From contig NZ_JAEKFI010000001.1 of assembly GCF_016650635.1 (NCBI RefSeq), positions 434,001 to 498,000 of the forward strand: 64,000 nt of DNA, read 5' to 3'. Below, in pieces: positions 16,587-28,070 of this stretch (the first letter of the stretch is position 1; each line of letters begins with the position of its first letter). The notes below the pieces were generated by a model, which ran no database searches, was not told where the DNA came from, and saw nothing but the letters and a program-made list of their open reading frames with translations. This DNA comes from Pseudomonas sp. TH43. Its GTDB lineage: Bacteria > Pseudomonadota > Gammaproteobacteria > Pseudomonadales > Pseudomonadaceae. The position numbers were made by a program, and so were the translations under genes.

Positions 16587-18989
16587 TCAGAAATCCACAG
16601 TCGCCGACAACAGATAAGTTCTCGGTGTCGACAGGGTCAACCCCGGTTCACTGTCATCCGAAGCCCCCGCCGAACTCCAATAACGTTTATCCATTACGTT
16701 CTCGACATTGGCGCGCAAGGTGATGGTTTTCTGATCGACTTTGAACGCGTAACGCGTACCCACATCGAAGCGCTCCCACGAGTCGATCTCCTTCTCGTTG
16801 GACTGATCCAGATACTGCGAGCTGGAATAAATCCCGCGCCCGGTCAGCGTCAGTCCCTGCACAGTCGGCACGTCCCATTCGGCGCCCAGATTGACGTTGT
16901 ATTTCGGCGTTGCCGGCGCGCGATTGCCGTCGAACGTGCCGTTGGTGGTTTTGGTCAGTTCGCTGTCGATGAACATCACACCGCCCAACAGCCTGAAGCC
17001 ATTCAGCGGCTCGCCGAACACGCTCAGTTCTACACCATCGTTCTGGCGCTTGCCGTTGGGGCCGAAGACGCGTGTTGTGGCATTGGTTTCGTAGGCGGGT
17101 TGTTTGATCCGGAATACTGCTGCGGTCAACGCGTAAGAACCGGCGTCGTACTTGGCGCCGACTTCAACCTGGCGACTGATGAACGGCGGGAAAATTTCGT
17201 CCTCGTTGATCGAGGTCGAAGGGGCGATCTTGCCTTGGCTGAGGCCTTCCATATAGTTGGCGTACAGCGACAGTTTGTCGGTCGCCTTGAACAGAATACC
17301 GCCCGAGGGCGAGACTTTTTCCTCGTCGTAGGCCGTGTCGCCTTTGACGTCATCGCTCCAGTCATCGACTTTCACCCGCTGCCAGCGGGCGCCCAGCGTC
17401 AGTAGCAGTCGATCATCGAAGAATCCCAGCGTGTCGGATAACGCCACCCCACTGAAGCGATTCTCGGTGTAGACCTTGGCGTCATTGCGCGTTGGCGTAC
17501 CGGGTTTTGCCGTTTCTACCGGCTCATACAGATTGCTGCGACCCGCCGCATAACGCGCGCCACCGTTCTCGAAATCCATATAGAAATAGTTGGCCGCCAG
17601 ATTAACTTCATGGCTCACCGGCCCGGTGTGGAACCAGTTGCGCACACCCGCCGTGGCCGTGCGCACATTCTCGTCGCGGGTGAAATCGCGCGGCAGAACG
17701 CTGAAATCACCGGCGTCGTTGGTCACGGAAACGGCGTGGCGCAAGAAGTCATGATTACTTTTGCGCGCACCGACGCCGCCGTACAGCATCACCGATTCAT
17801 TGACGTCAAACTCAGCGTTGAGCGTGCCGAAGGTGTCCTCGGTTTTCGCCTGGCTCCACGGTTGCGCGTAGTTGCGATGCACATTGTTCGCGCTTGGAAC
17901 CTTGGCATTGGCCGCAACCTGCACGCGTTCCTGCGGCGCATCGGTGTCGCGTTCGGTGTGGCCGATATCGGTCGAAAGGCGCAAGCGTTCACCGCGAAAG
18001 TCCAGGCCGAGCACGGCCATGTCGCGGTCGACGCTCTGATGGTCCCACTCCGTGTCACCGGACTGTTTAACCCCATTGAAGCGCAATCCAAACTGGTTGT
18101 CTTCGCCAAAACGGCGACCGACATCCACGGCGCCACCGACCTGATTGTTGGAGGCGTAATTGGCGGTCAATGAGGTGATCGGCTGGTCGCTGGCGCGCTT
18201 GGGCACCACGTTGATCCCGCCCCCTACACTGCCCCGCGGGGAAATGCCGTTGATCAGTTGGCTCGGGCCTTTGAGGATGTCGACCCGATCGGCCATTTCC
18301 ATGTCGATCGTGTAGGTCGGCAACACGCCGTAGAGCCCGTTATAAGACACATCACTGTTGAACAGACTGAAACCACGGATGGTGAACTGCTCATAGCGGC
18401 CGCCCGCCGGGTTGGTCGCGCGCACTGACGGGTCGCTGCCGATCAGATCACCCAGGGTGCGCGCCTGCTGGTTCTTCACCGCTTCGCTGGTGTAAGTGGT
18501 CATGCTGAACGGGGTTTCCATGAAGTCCCTGGCGCCCAGCAAACCCTGTGAGCCACGGCGCGCCACCTGACCACCGGCAAATACATCCGCCTCCGTTGTG
18601 CCGGTCGCACCTAGAATCGAAGTCGGCGCCAATTGCAGGCTGCTGCCCTCGGCGGCAGGAATCAGCGTGTAAGCATGATCGCCCAGCGCTTGCAGTTGTA
18701 GACCGGAGCCCAGCAACAAGCGGCTGAACCCCTCCTCCACGGCAAACTCACCGGACAATCCGTTGCTGTTGCGGCCACTCACCAGCGCCGGATCCACCGA
18801 CAGATTGACCCCGGCCAACCCGGCAAAACGCGTCAGCGCCGCACTCAAACTGCCGGCGGGCACCTGATAACTGCGCCGGGCGGCGTCATCGGCCCAACTG
18901 GATTGAATCAACAAAGGGCTGGCACTCAGGCTCAGCACGAAGCTCAACTGCAACAACGGACGCAAACGACCTGGAAATACTGCGGGCAT
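16587..18989 (-). CDS. TonB-dependent siderophore receptor with STN signalling domain
   Basis: An 800-residue outer-membrane receptor. After a signal peptide (to about residue 34, QSSWADDA) comes an STN domain (about 40-112, SYQVPAGSLSAALTRFAGLAGVNL), then the plug (about 140-270, with RGFSLFNSD and RVDILKGPSQLINGISPRGSVGG), then a 22-strand barrel ending in a C-terminal Phe (SATVDF). The STN domain marks a transducer that contacts FecR in the periplasm when loaded with ferri-siderophore. Downstream of fecI and fecR in the same orientation with a 67-bp gap. The ligand is unknown; a xenosiderophore is the usual case for this architecture. Confidence 0.92.
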   Translation of the reverse strand: MPAVFPGRLRPLLQLSFVLSLSASPLLIQSSWADDAARRSYQVPAGSLSAALTRFAGLAGVNLSVDPALVSGRNSNGLSGEFAVEEGFSRLLLGSGLQLQALGDHAYTLIPAAEGSSLQLAPTSILGATGTTEADVFAGGQVARRGSQGLLGARDFMETPFSMTTYTSEAVKNQQARTLGDLIGSDPSVRATNPAGGRYEQFTIRGFSLFNSDVSYNGLYGVLPTYTIDMEMADRVDILKGPSQLINGISPRGSVGGGINVVPKRASDQPITSLTANYASNNQVGGAVDVGRRFGEDNQFGLRFNGVKQSGDTEWDHQSVDRDMAVLGLDFRGERLRLSTDIGHTERDTDAPQERVQVAANAKVPSANNVHRNYAQPWSQAKTEDTFGTLNAEFDVNESVMLYGGVGARKSNHDFLRHAVSVTNDAGDFSVLPRDFTRDENVRTATAGVRNWFHTGPVSHEVNLAANYFYMDFENGGARYAAGRSNLYEPVETAKPGTPTRNDAKVYTENRFSGVALSDTLGFFDDRLLLTLGARWQRVKVDDWSDDVKGDTAYDEEKVSPSGGILFKATDKLSLYANYMEGLSQGKIAPSTSINEDEIFPPFISRQVEVGAKYDAGSYALTAAVFRIKQPAYETNATTRVFGPNGKRQNDGVELSVFGEPLNGFRLLGGVMFIDSELTKTTNGTFDGNRAPATPKYNVNLGAEWDVPTVQGLTLTGRGIYSSSQYLDQSNEKEIDSWERFDVGTRYAFKVDQKTITLRANVENVMDKRYWSSAGASDDSEPGLTLSTPRTYLLSATVDF

Positions 18990-19056
18990 TGGAAGAAGCT
19001 CTCGATTTTGTTCACTTGCCTGGAATGACCAGCGAGGCGAAAAAAAGGGACAGGCT

Positions 19057-20007
19057 TCAGACGATATTTTTTCGCGGCGTCAGCGTGACCCAGAAACGCG
19101 TGCGCGAATGCACCTCCAGCGGCAGGCTCGCGGCGAGCAGCGCCAGCACTTTATCGGTGTTGTCGAGACGGAAACTGCCGGTGATACGCAGACTTTCCAG
19201 GGCCGGCTCCCAACGCAAAAGCCCTGAGCGATAACGGCTCAACTCGCGCAAGAAGTCGCCCAGTGGCTGGTTTTGCGCCATCAATACGCCTTCGCGCCAG
19301 CCGGGCATTTTTGCGTCGAACGCCGAGACCGGGCCGGCACCGGACGCTTGCAGATTGATCTGCTGCCCGGCCTGCAACAGCAACGCCGGCCCGTGCAACG
19401 GTTGCAACTGCACCGAACCACTGACCACCGCAACATTGCACTCACGCTCATTGAGGCGCACACAGACTTCGCTGCGACTGAGCATGATCCGGCCGTAAGG
19501 CGCATTGATCGTCAATGCTGCGCCGCCGAGCACATTGAGCGCCATTTCACCGCGCACCAGCGTCAATTGGCGGCTGGCCAGATCGACGTTCACCGCGCTC
19601 GCGGTATTGAGTTGCAGGATGCTGCCGTCGGCCAACAGTGTCTGTTTGTGTTCGCCGGTGTCGGTCTGCAAATCGGCGCGCCAAACATCGAGCGGCAACT
19701 GGCGACTGATCAACCACGCCGTTGGCACCAGCGCCGCCAGACCCAGCGCTCGCTTCAGTGCCGCACGCCGCGCCAGATCCGGGCGATCCAGCGTGGCCAT
19801 GGCCAATTCTGCCGGCAGGCTGGAAAAGCGCTGGCGCAGCGATTGGATCTTCTGCCAAGCGTTTTCATGGCGGCTATCGCTGTCTCGCCAGATCTTCAGC
19901 TGCACGTGATCGGCTTCACTGGCCTCGCCGGATTCGAGCAACGCTAACCACTGCGCGGCGGCACGCGCCACTTCGCGGGCTTCGGTGCCGGGCGCCACGC
20001 GCATCAT
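19057..20007 (-). CDS. FecR-family anti-sigma/transmembrane regulator
   Basis: About 316 residues. The N-terminal domain has the AREVARAAAQWLALLESGEASEADHVQLKIWR pattern that binds the ECF sigma factor in the cytoplasm. A hydrophobic segment (about residues 84-100, LGLAALVPTAWLIS) crosses the inner membrane, and the FecR periplasmic domain follows (DTGEHKQTLLADGSILQLNTASAVNV, about 115-210). The ATG at 20005-20007 overlaps the fecI stop as ATGA; another in-frame ATG lies at 20025. It passes the signal from the loaded receptor to FecI. Confidence 0.9.
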   Translation of the reverse strand: MMRVAPGTEAREVARAAAQWLALLESGEASEADHVQLKIWRDSDSRHENAWQKIQSLRQRFSSLPAELAMATLDRPDLARRAALKRALGLAALVPTAWLISRQLPLDVWRADLQTDTGEHKQTLLADGSILQLNTASAVNVDLASRQLTLVRGEMALNVLGGAALTINAPYGRIMLSRSEVCVRLNERECNVAVVSGSVQLQPLHGPALLLQAGQQINLQASGAGPVSAFDAKMPGWREGVLMAQNQPLGDFLRELSRYRSGLLRWEPALESLRITGSFRLDNTDKVLALLAASLPLEVHSRTRFWVTLTPRKNIV

Positions 20008-20513
20008 AGATCCAACATCAAGCAATGCTCGTAAGCCATTGCCATATATCGTTTTATTGTTCGCTCCGAGACCTGCAGACGCTCGCCGATTTCACGGTAA
20101 CCGAGGCCTTCGAGCTGACTCCAGAGAAAGGCGCGACGCACCGCTCGGGGCAAACCGTCGAGCAATTCGTCCAGCGCTTGCAGGGTTTCCAGCAGCACCC
20201 AACGTTGCTCGGGCGAAGGCACGCATTCTTCGGGCAATTGCGCGAGGGCTTCGAGATAGGCTTTTTCCAGGCTGCGGCGGGTATAGAAATTGCTCAGCAG
20301 ACGTTTGCCGACGGTGAGCAAATACGCGCGTGGCTCGCGCATGTCGGCGATCGGTTGCGCACTGCACAGTACGCGCAGAAAGGTGTCCTGACTGAGATCA
20401 GCTGCATCCCACGCATTGCCCATGCGCCGCCGCAGCCAGGTTTCCAGCCAGCCACGATGATCGCGATACAGTTCGTGCAGGTGCTGCGGCGATGGCGTCG
20501 CTGCGTCAATCAT
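20004..20513 (-). CDS. FecI-type ECF sigma factor
   Basis: A 169-residue iron-starvation sigma factor: region 2 (LYRDHRGWLETWLRRRMGNAWDAADLSQDTFLRVL, about 15-50) and region 4 (LPRAVRRAFLWSQLEGLGYREIGERLQVSERTIKRYMAMAYEHC, about 120-164). It should direct transcription of the receptor gene when FecR is triggered. A Fur-box-like sequence lies about 30 bp upstream, so iron repression of fecI is likely. Translationally coupled to fecR. Confidence 0.92.
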   Translation of the reverse strand: MIDAATPSPQHLHELYRDHRGWLETWLRRRMGNAWDAADLSQDTFLRVLCSAQPIADMREPRAYLLTVGKRLLSNFYTRRSLEKAYLEALAQLPEECVPSPEQRWVLLETLQALDELLDGLPRAVRRAFLWSQLEGLGYREIGERLQVSERTIKRYMAMAYEHCLMLDL

Positions 20514-20543
20514 CTAAAGAGGCCCTGGGCGAAGTCAGTTTCA

Positions 20544-20562
20544 AATGAGACTGATTCTAATT
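20544..20562 (-). promoter_or_regulatory. Putative Fur box upstream of fecI
   Basis: AATGAGACTGATTCTAATT is an imperfect palindrome built of NAT-type triplets as in the Pseudomonas Fur consensus. It is positioned 31 bp before the fecI start, where Fur-Fe2+ would block transcription. Confidence 0.55.
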
Positions 20563-20729
20563 AACTTAAACCTCGACACAAAGGTCTTTTTACTCGTCGG
20601 ACCCTGCCCGGTGAAAAATGCCCGTCTGCAGCAGACTTTTTCTGTCACGTTTTAACCATGGCCTGGCTGTAATTTCCGCAGCGCTTCCTTCTCTAGCGGG
20701 TTTCATCACCTCAAAGAAAAGGTAAAACC

Positions 20730-21212
20730 ATGAACACTTGCACGCTGTCCCGCTGGCTTTCGAATGATCTCGAGATCAGATTGATGCGCTGGACGCTGGT
20801 CCTGATTTTCGCGATTTTTGGCTACAGCAAATGGTTTGCGTACGAAGCCGAAGGCCTGATTCCGCTGCTCGCCAATAGCCCGCTGCTGAGCTGGATGCAC
20901 AGCGCGTTTGGCATTCAGGGCGCCAGCTATGCCTTGGGTGTAGCGGAATGGACGATTGCGCTCGGTTTGATGGTGGGGGCGTGGTTTCCACGGATTTCGC
21001 TGTGGGCCTCAGCCGCATCAGTGATCACCTACCTGACCACCCTTACCCTGATTTTCACCACGCCGGATGCATGGGAAGCGTCTGCGGGCGGCTTCCCGGC
21101 AATGGGTGGCGCCACCAGTTTTCTGCTCAAGGATGCCGTTTTGCTGGTGGGGTCCATGATGTTGCTCAAACACAGCCTGCTGACGATGCGCCGGACTTCG
21201 GCAACCGCCTGA
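20730..21212 (+). CDS. DUF417 (YkgB/RclC-like) membrane protein
   Basis: A 160-residue membrane protein with four hydrophobic segments. LMRWTLVLIFAIFGYSKWFAYEAEGLIPLLANSPLLSWMH is the signature N-half of the DUF417 family, to which E. coli RclC (reactive chlorine resistance) and YkgB belong. AAGAAAAGGT precedes the ATG. It is divergent from the fecI operon and convergent with the AraC gene. Function in this strain is unknown; a redox-stress role is only suggested by RclC. Confidence 0.78.
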   Translation: MNTCTLSRWLSNDLEIRLMRWTLVLIFAIFGYSKWFAYEAEGLIPLLANSPLLSWMHSAFGIQGASYALGVAEWTIALGLMVGAWFPRISLWASAASVITYLTTLTLIFTTPDAWEASAGGFPAMGGATSFLLKDAVLLVGSMMLLKHSLLTMRRTSATA

Positions 21213-21251
21213 CAGAGAAGCTGCGCGCCCGCAGAGCCGGGCGCTGCCAGT

Positions 21252-22160
21252 TCAACTCACTCGCGGGCGCTTTAGCGTCTCGCTCGGCAACTCCTTGAAC
21301 AACGCCCGATAACTGCTTGAAAAACGCCCCAAATGCCAGAACGACCACTGCATCGCCACTTCCGCCACCGTGGTTTCCGTGGGCCGGCACTTGAGCAATT
21401 CGCGGTGCGCGCTGTTCAGGCGGCGCAGGCGCAACCAATGGCTGGGTGTCATCCCGGTGTAGGCCTTGAACGCTTGTTGCAGTTGGCGCAACGACACGCC
21501 GGCGACGTTGGAAAGCTCCAGGAGATTGACCGTGTCTTCCGGCGAATCAGCGGCCCATTCACCGACGCGTTTCATGATGGTTCGCTCTTCAGTGCGCCGC
21601 TGCAATCCTCCACCGTCCAGACACACCCGCGCATTGTCGAGGATGAACAGACAGTCCTCCAACAATTGATTTGCAAGAGCATCTTTATCAAGCGGATCAA
21701 TAGCTTGCGACAACTTCGTGAGAGTCGAGCTTAACCAGCGACTGAACAAGGCGTTCTGCCCGCAGTTGAGCTGGGTCATGAACAAGCCTTCGAGTTTCGC
21801 CACATCCAGACCGTGTTGGCGGACAAATTCCGGGCCGAAGACCACGGCGATTTCCTGGTAGTTCTCCGGGGTGATCCAGATGTTGCGGCTCTCTTCATTG
21901 AGCAGGTACAGCGCGTTATCGCTGCGATCAAAACAGAACGCCAGCGCACCGGACGGCGCACTGAAATTCTGCTCGACCCGAGTGTTCATCTGCTCTTCAT
22001 AGACCTCGACACCCTGCAAATCCAGATAGCGGATCTGCCCGGCGAAATGGCCTGGCGACATCTGTTGGTAATGCTGGACCCAGCCCGGTGTGGCACGGAC
22101 CTGCTCGGCCACATCAGCGGTGTTGAATGCTTGAACCTGGAGCGGATTGCACGTTGTCAT
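21252..22160 (-). CDS. AraC-family transcriptional regulator of the amine catabolic genes
   Basis: A 302-residue regulator with a C-terminal AraC DNA-binding domain (about residues 205-300, VAGVSLRQLQQAFKAYTGMTPSHWLRLRRLNSAHREL and VAMQWSFWHLGRFSSSYRALFKELPSETL) and an N-terminal ligand/oligomerisation region. The frame stays open far upstream over the glutamine-synthetase-like gene, but the ATG at 22158-22160 follows AAGGTCACCCC and gives the right length. Divergent from the ligase/PotF/PuuB genes, so it probably activates them in response to an amine. EutR-type AraC proteins look similar, so ethanolamine-like effectors are possible. Confidence 0.87.
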   Translation of the reverse strand: MTTCNPLQVQAFNTADVAEQVRATPGWVQHYQQMSPGHFAGQIRYLDLQGVEVYEEQMNTRVEQNFSAPSGALAFCFDRSDNALYLLNEESRNIWITPENYQEIAVVFGPEFVRQHGLDVAKLEGLFMTQLNCGQNALFSRWLSSTLTKLSQAIDPLDKDALANQLLEDCLFILDNARVCLDGGGLQRRTEERTIMKRVGEWAADSPEDTVNLLELSNVAGVSLRQLQQAFKAYTGMTPSHWLRLRRLNSAHRELLKCRPTETTVAEVAMQWSFWHLGRFSSSYRALFKELPSETLKRPRVS

Positions 22161-22322
22161 GGGGTGACCTTGCGCACTCTTTTGGTGCGCTTTGGTGCTG
22201 CTTAAAGTGGATAGATGGAACTGCAAGGCTCGCCCAAGATAGTCGTCAACGCGCCACAGGGGAAGGGGCGGAAGATGAAACCCGCCCTCCCCGGCGTCTA
22301 TAAAACCAATAACGAGGTCTTT

Positions 22323-23681
22323 ATGAATGCCCCTTTCGATCAGCTGTTCACGTGGCTGAAAGATCACAAGATTACCGAAGTTGAATGTGTGGTCAGCGAC
22401 CTGACCGGCATTGCCCGCGGCAAGATCGCACCGACCAACAAGTTCCTGCATGAGCGAGGCATGCGCCTGCCGGAAAGTGTGCTGCTGCAAACGGTAACCG
22501 GGGATTTTGTCGACGACGACATCTACTACGACCTGCTCGACCCGGCCGACATCGACATGGTCTGCAAGCCAGTGGCTGACGCGGTCTACGTGATTCCATG
22601 GGCCATCGAGCCGACCGCCATCGTCATCCACGACACCTTCGACAAGTTCGGCAACCCGATCGAACTGTCGCCGCGCAACGTGCTGAAGAAAGTCTTGCAG
22701 CTGTACACCGACAAAGGCTGGAAGCCCATTGTTGCGCCGGAAATGGAGTTCTACCTGACTCAACGCTGCGAAGACCCGGACTTGCCGCTCAAGGCACCAC
22801 TGGGCCGTTCGGGCCGCGCCGAAAGTGGCCGACAGTCGTTCTCCATCGACGCCGCCAACGAATTCGATCCGCTGTTCGAAGACGTCTATGACTGGTGCGA
22901 ACTGCAAGGTCTGGATCTCGACACCTTGATCCACGAAGACGGCCCGGCGCAGATGGAAATCAACTTCCGGCACGGCGATGCGCTGGATCTGGCCGACCAG
23001 ATCACCGTGTTCAAACGCACCATGCGCGAGGCCGCGCTCAAGCACAACGTCGCCGCGACGTTCATGGCCAAGCCGATTGGCGACGAGCCGGGCAGCGCCA
23101 TGCACATCCACCAGAGTGTGGTGGAAATCGCCACCGGCAAACCGATCTTTGCCAACGCCGACGGGCAGATGAGCGAGCTGTTCCTGCACTACATTGGCGG
23201 CCTGCAGAAGTACATCCCGAAAGTGCTGCCGATGTTCGCACCCAACGTCAACTCGTTCCGCCGCTTCCTGCCGGACACCTCGGCGCCGGTCAACGTCGAA
23301 TGGGGCGAAGAGAACCGCACCGTCGGCCTGCGTGTGCCGACCTCGAGCCCGGAAGCCATGCGTGTCGAGAACCGCTTGCCGGGCGCCGATGCCAACCCGT
23401 ACCTGGCCATCGCTGCGAGCCTGCTCTGCGGCTACATCGGCATGGTCGAAAAGATCGAGCCGAGTGCCGGGGTCGAGGGCCGTGCCTACGAACGCCGCAA
23501 CCTGCGCTTGCCAATCACCATCGAAGAAGCACTGACGCAAATGGAAGAGTGCGAAACCGTCGCGCAATACCTGGGCGACAAGTTTGTGCGTGGCTACGTC
23601 GCGGTGAAACGCGCCGAGCATGAAAACTTCAAGCGCGTGATCAGCTCGTGGGAGCGCGAGTTCCTGATGCTGAGCGTCTGA
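22323..23681 (+). CDS. Glutamine-synthetase-family gamma-glutamyl-amine ligase (PuuA/PauA-like)
   Basis: A 452-residue GS-fold ligase with an N-terminal beta-grasp (VECVVSDLTGIARGKIAPTNKFL) and catalytic domain. Metal/ATP residues lie in IVAPEMEFYLT, GPAQMEINFRHGDAL and AMHIHQSV, and the Arg-rich loop is NSFRRFLPDTSAPVNVEWGEENRTVGLRVP. It lacks the adenylylation Tyr loop of true GlnA, as in PuuA/PauA enzymes that attach glutamate to putrescine or other amines using ATP. ATG at 22323 with GAGGTC upstream is chosen over a frame open to 22215. First gene of the catabolic set. Confidence 0.9.
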   Translation: MNAPFDQLFTWLKDHKITEVECVVSDLTGIARGKIAPTNKFLHERGMRLPESVLLQTVTGDFVDDDIYYDLLDPADIDMVCKPVADAVYVIPWAIEPTAIVIHDTFDKFGNPIELSPRNVLKKVLQLYTDKGWKPIVAPEMEFYLTQRCEDPDLPLKAPLGRSGRAESGRQSFSIDAANEFDPLFEDVYDWCELQGLDLDTLIHEDGPAQMEINFRHGDALDLADQITVFKRTMREAALKHNVAATFMAKPIGDEPGSAMHIHQSVVEIATGKPIFANADGQMSELFLHYIGGLQKYIPKVLPMFAPNVNSFRRFLPDTSAPVNVEWGEENRTVGLRVPTSSPEAMRVENRLPGADANPYLAIAASLLCGYIGMVEKIEPSAGVEGRAYERRNLRLPITIEEALTQMEECETVAQYLGDKFVRGYVAVKRAEHENFKRVISSWEREFLMLSV

Positions 23682-23702
23682 CCCAAATCTGTACAAATCC
23701 CT

Positions 23703-23790
23703 GTGGGAGCGAGCCTGCTCGCGAAGGCGTCAGCACAGTCACCATTGATGTTGCCTGACCCACCGCTTTCGCGAGCAGGCTCGCTCCTAC
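23703..23790. repeat. REP pair (GCGAGCCTGCTCGCGAA type)
   Basis: GTGGGAGCGAGCCTGCTCGCGAA at 23703-23725 and its inverted partner at 23768-23790 (one mismatch) surround a 42-bp spacer, between the ligase gene and the potF-like gene. It is a typical Pseudomonas bacterial interspersed mosaic element; the same family recurs at 56712-56786. Confidence 0.9.
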
Positions 23791-23812
23791 AAGGGAATAG
23801 CGAACCACCTGA

Positions 23813-26226
<2,414 letters not shown>

Positions 26227-26251
26227 CAGAACAAACCGCGCTGCCGCGATC

Positions 26252-26284
26252 TGATCGTTCCCACGCTCTGCGTGGGAACGATCA
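26252..26284. repeat. Perfect GTTCCCACGC hairpin repeat / possible terminator
   Basis: TGATCGTTCCCACGC and GCGTGGGAACGATCA form a 15-bp perfect stem with a three-base loop, 26 bp after the puuB-like stop. The same repeat family appears, with mutations, at 49801-49822, so it is a dispersed element that may double as a terminator. Confidence 0.75.
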
Positions 26285-26398
26285 ACAGGGTTTCGCTTAT
26301 CGCTGATACACATTTGCTCTATCGCCAAGCACTTCTATATTGATGAAGTGCTTTTGCGTTCCTGACGCTCAGTGCCCCATCAATCGAGGAGGACATGG

Positions 26399-28054
26399 AT
26401 GAAGTCGTCAGCCGCCGACGAGCCACGAGCACCGGGCCAGGCCCCGATCAAAACCCGCCGCTTTGGTATTTCACTCGTTTGGATCGTGCCGATTGTCGCC
26501 GTGCTGGTGGGCATCTCGCTGGTGGTGCACAACCTCCTGCAGGAAGGCCCGACCATCGTGCTCACGTTCAAGACTGGCAGCGGTCTGACGGCGAACAAGA
26601 CCGAGGTCAAGTACCGCAACGTGGTGATCGGCCAAGTCACGGATGTTGAACTGAGCGACGACCAGAAAAGCGTCAACGCCACGATCAAACTGGCCAAACA
26701 GGCCGAAACCTTCACCCGCGAAGATTCGCAATTCTGGGTCGTACGCCCACGGATCGGAGCCGGTGGCGTTTCCGGGATCGACACATTGCTTTCCGGCGAT
26801 TACATCGGCGCCGACATCGGCCAGTCCAATGGCCGCGCCAAATACTTCAAAGGTCTGGAAAACCCGCCACCGATTACCTACGGTGAACCCGGCAAGCGTT
26901 TCATGCTGCACGCCCCGGACCTGGGCTCACTGGACATCGGCTCGCCGGTTTACTACCGCAAGATCCCGGTCGGCCAGGTCGTTACTTACGCCCTCGACCC
27001 GGATGGCAAGGGCGTCAATATCGAAGTGTTCATCCACGCGCCAAACGATGCCTTTGTCACCGAAAACACCCGTTTCTGGAACGCCAGCGGCATTGATATC
27101 AATGTCGGCGCCAACGGTTTTGCCGTGAAAACCGAGTCGTTATCGACCTTGCTGGTCGGCGGTATTGCCTTCCGCGCCCCCGATTACAGCCCCAACGACG
27201 TTGCCGCCGCCGACGACAAGGATTTCGATTTGTTCGCCGACCAGCAAACCGCCCTCGCCCCGCCCAACGGCAAGGCGCAATACCTGAGTTTGCGCTTCGA
27301 TCAAGCCATGCGTGGGCTGAAGGTCGATGCCCCGGTCGAGTTCCTCGGCATGGAAATTGGTCGAGTGGTCGCAATCAATCTTGATTTCGACCCGCAAAAA
27401 CGCAGTTTCCCGGTCAACGTCGGCATCGTCATCTATCCGCAGCGCCTCGGTCTGGCCTATAAAAAGATGCTCACCACCTTCAAGCACGATCCCAACGACG
27501 AAGCCGCCGGCATACGCCTGATGGGCACTTTCATCGACAATGGCCTGCGGGCCCAGGCCCGCAGCGGCAACCTGCTTACCGGGCAGCTGTACATCGCCCT
27601 GGACTTCTTCCCGAAAGCCGAAAAAGTGGCGTTTGATCCGACCCTGCGTCCGGTGGTGATCCCGACCGTTCCGGGCAGCCTCGAACAGTTGCAGGAAAAA
27701 CTCGAAGCGGTGGTCGACAAGATCAACAAACTGCCGGTGGACCGCATCGCCAACAACCTCGACAGCAATCTGGTCGAACTGCGCAAAGGCCTGACCCAGT
27801 TCAACGCCAGAACCTTGCCCGGTGTGCAGAACACCCTTGCCGATGTCAGCAAGACATTGCAGTCCGCCAGCTCGACCCTGGCCGAAGACTCGCCGCAACG
27901 CGAGAAGCTCAACGAAACCCTCGACGAACTCGGACGCATGTCGCGCTCCCTGCGTGAACTCTCGGATTACCTCGGTCGCCACCCGGAATCGCTGATTCGC
28001 GGTCGCCCCGACAACGCGGCGCCACTGGATCTGAAAGGCCCGCCACGCAATTGA
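26399..28054 (+). CDS. pqiB: Intermembrane transport protein PqiB (three MCE domains)
   Basis: A 551-residue membrane-anchored protein. One N-terminal helix (about 20-47, ISLVWIVPIVAVLVGISLVVHNLL) is followed by three MCE domains (about 48-135, 152-260 and 285-405; landmarks VKYRNVVIGQVTDVELS, VYYRKIPVGQVVTYALD and VEFLGMEIGRVVAINLD) and a long helical C-terminus. PqiB assembles into a tube through which lipids move between the inner and outer membranes. ATG at 26399 with AGGAGGAC is chosen. The canonical partner pqiA is not adjacent; pqiC follows 16 bp later. Confidence 0.92.
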   Translation: MKSSAADEPRAPGQAPIKTRRFGISLVWIVPIVAVLVGISLVVHNLLQEGPTIVLTFKTGSGLTANKTEVKYRNVVIGQVTDVELSDDQKSVNATIKLAKQAETFTREDSQFWVVRPRIGAGGVSGIDTLLSGDYIGADIGQSNGRAKYFKGLENPPPITYGEPGKRFMLHAPDLGSLDIGSPVYYRKIPVGQVVTYALDPDGKGVNIEVFIHAPNDAFVTENTRFWNASGIDINVGANGFAVKTESLSTLLVGGIAFRAPDYSPNDVAAADDKDFDLFADQQTALAPPNGKAQYLSLRFDQAMRGLKVDAPVEFLGMEIGRVVAINLDFDPQKRSFPVNVGIVIYPQRLGLAYKKMLTTFKHDPNDEAAGIRLMGTFIDNGLRAQARSGNLLTGQLYIALDFFPKAEKVAFDPTLRPVVIPTVPGSLEQLQEKLEAVVDKINKLPVDRIANNLDSNLVELRKGLTQFNARTLPGVQNTLADVSKTLQSASSTLAEDSPQREKLNETLDELGRMSRSLRELSDYLGRHPESLIRGRPDNAAPLDLKGPPRN

Positions 28055-28070
28055 GCACAGGAGCTGAACC

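Noticed and set aside
22161..23696. Apparent 500-residue N-terminal extension of the AraC regulator
   Set aside because: It is antisense to the glutamine-synthetase-like gene. The AraC ATG at 22160 has its own ribosome-binding site and gives the normal family length.
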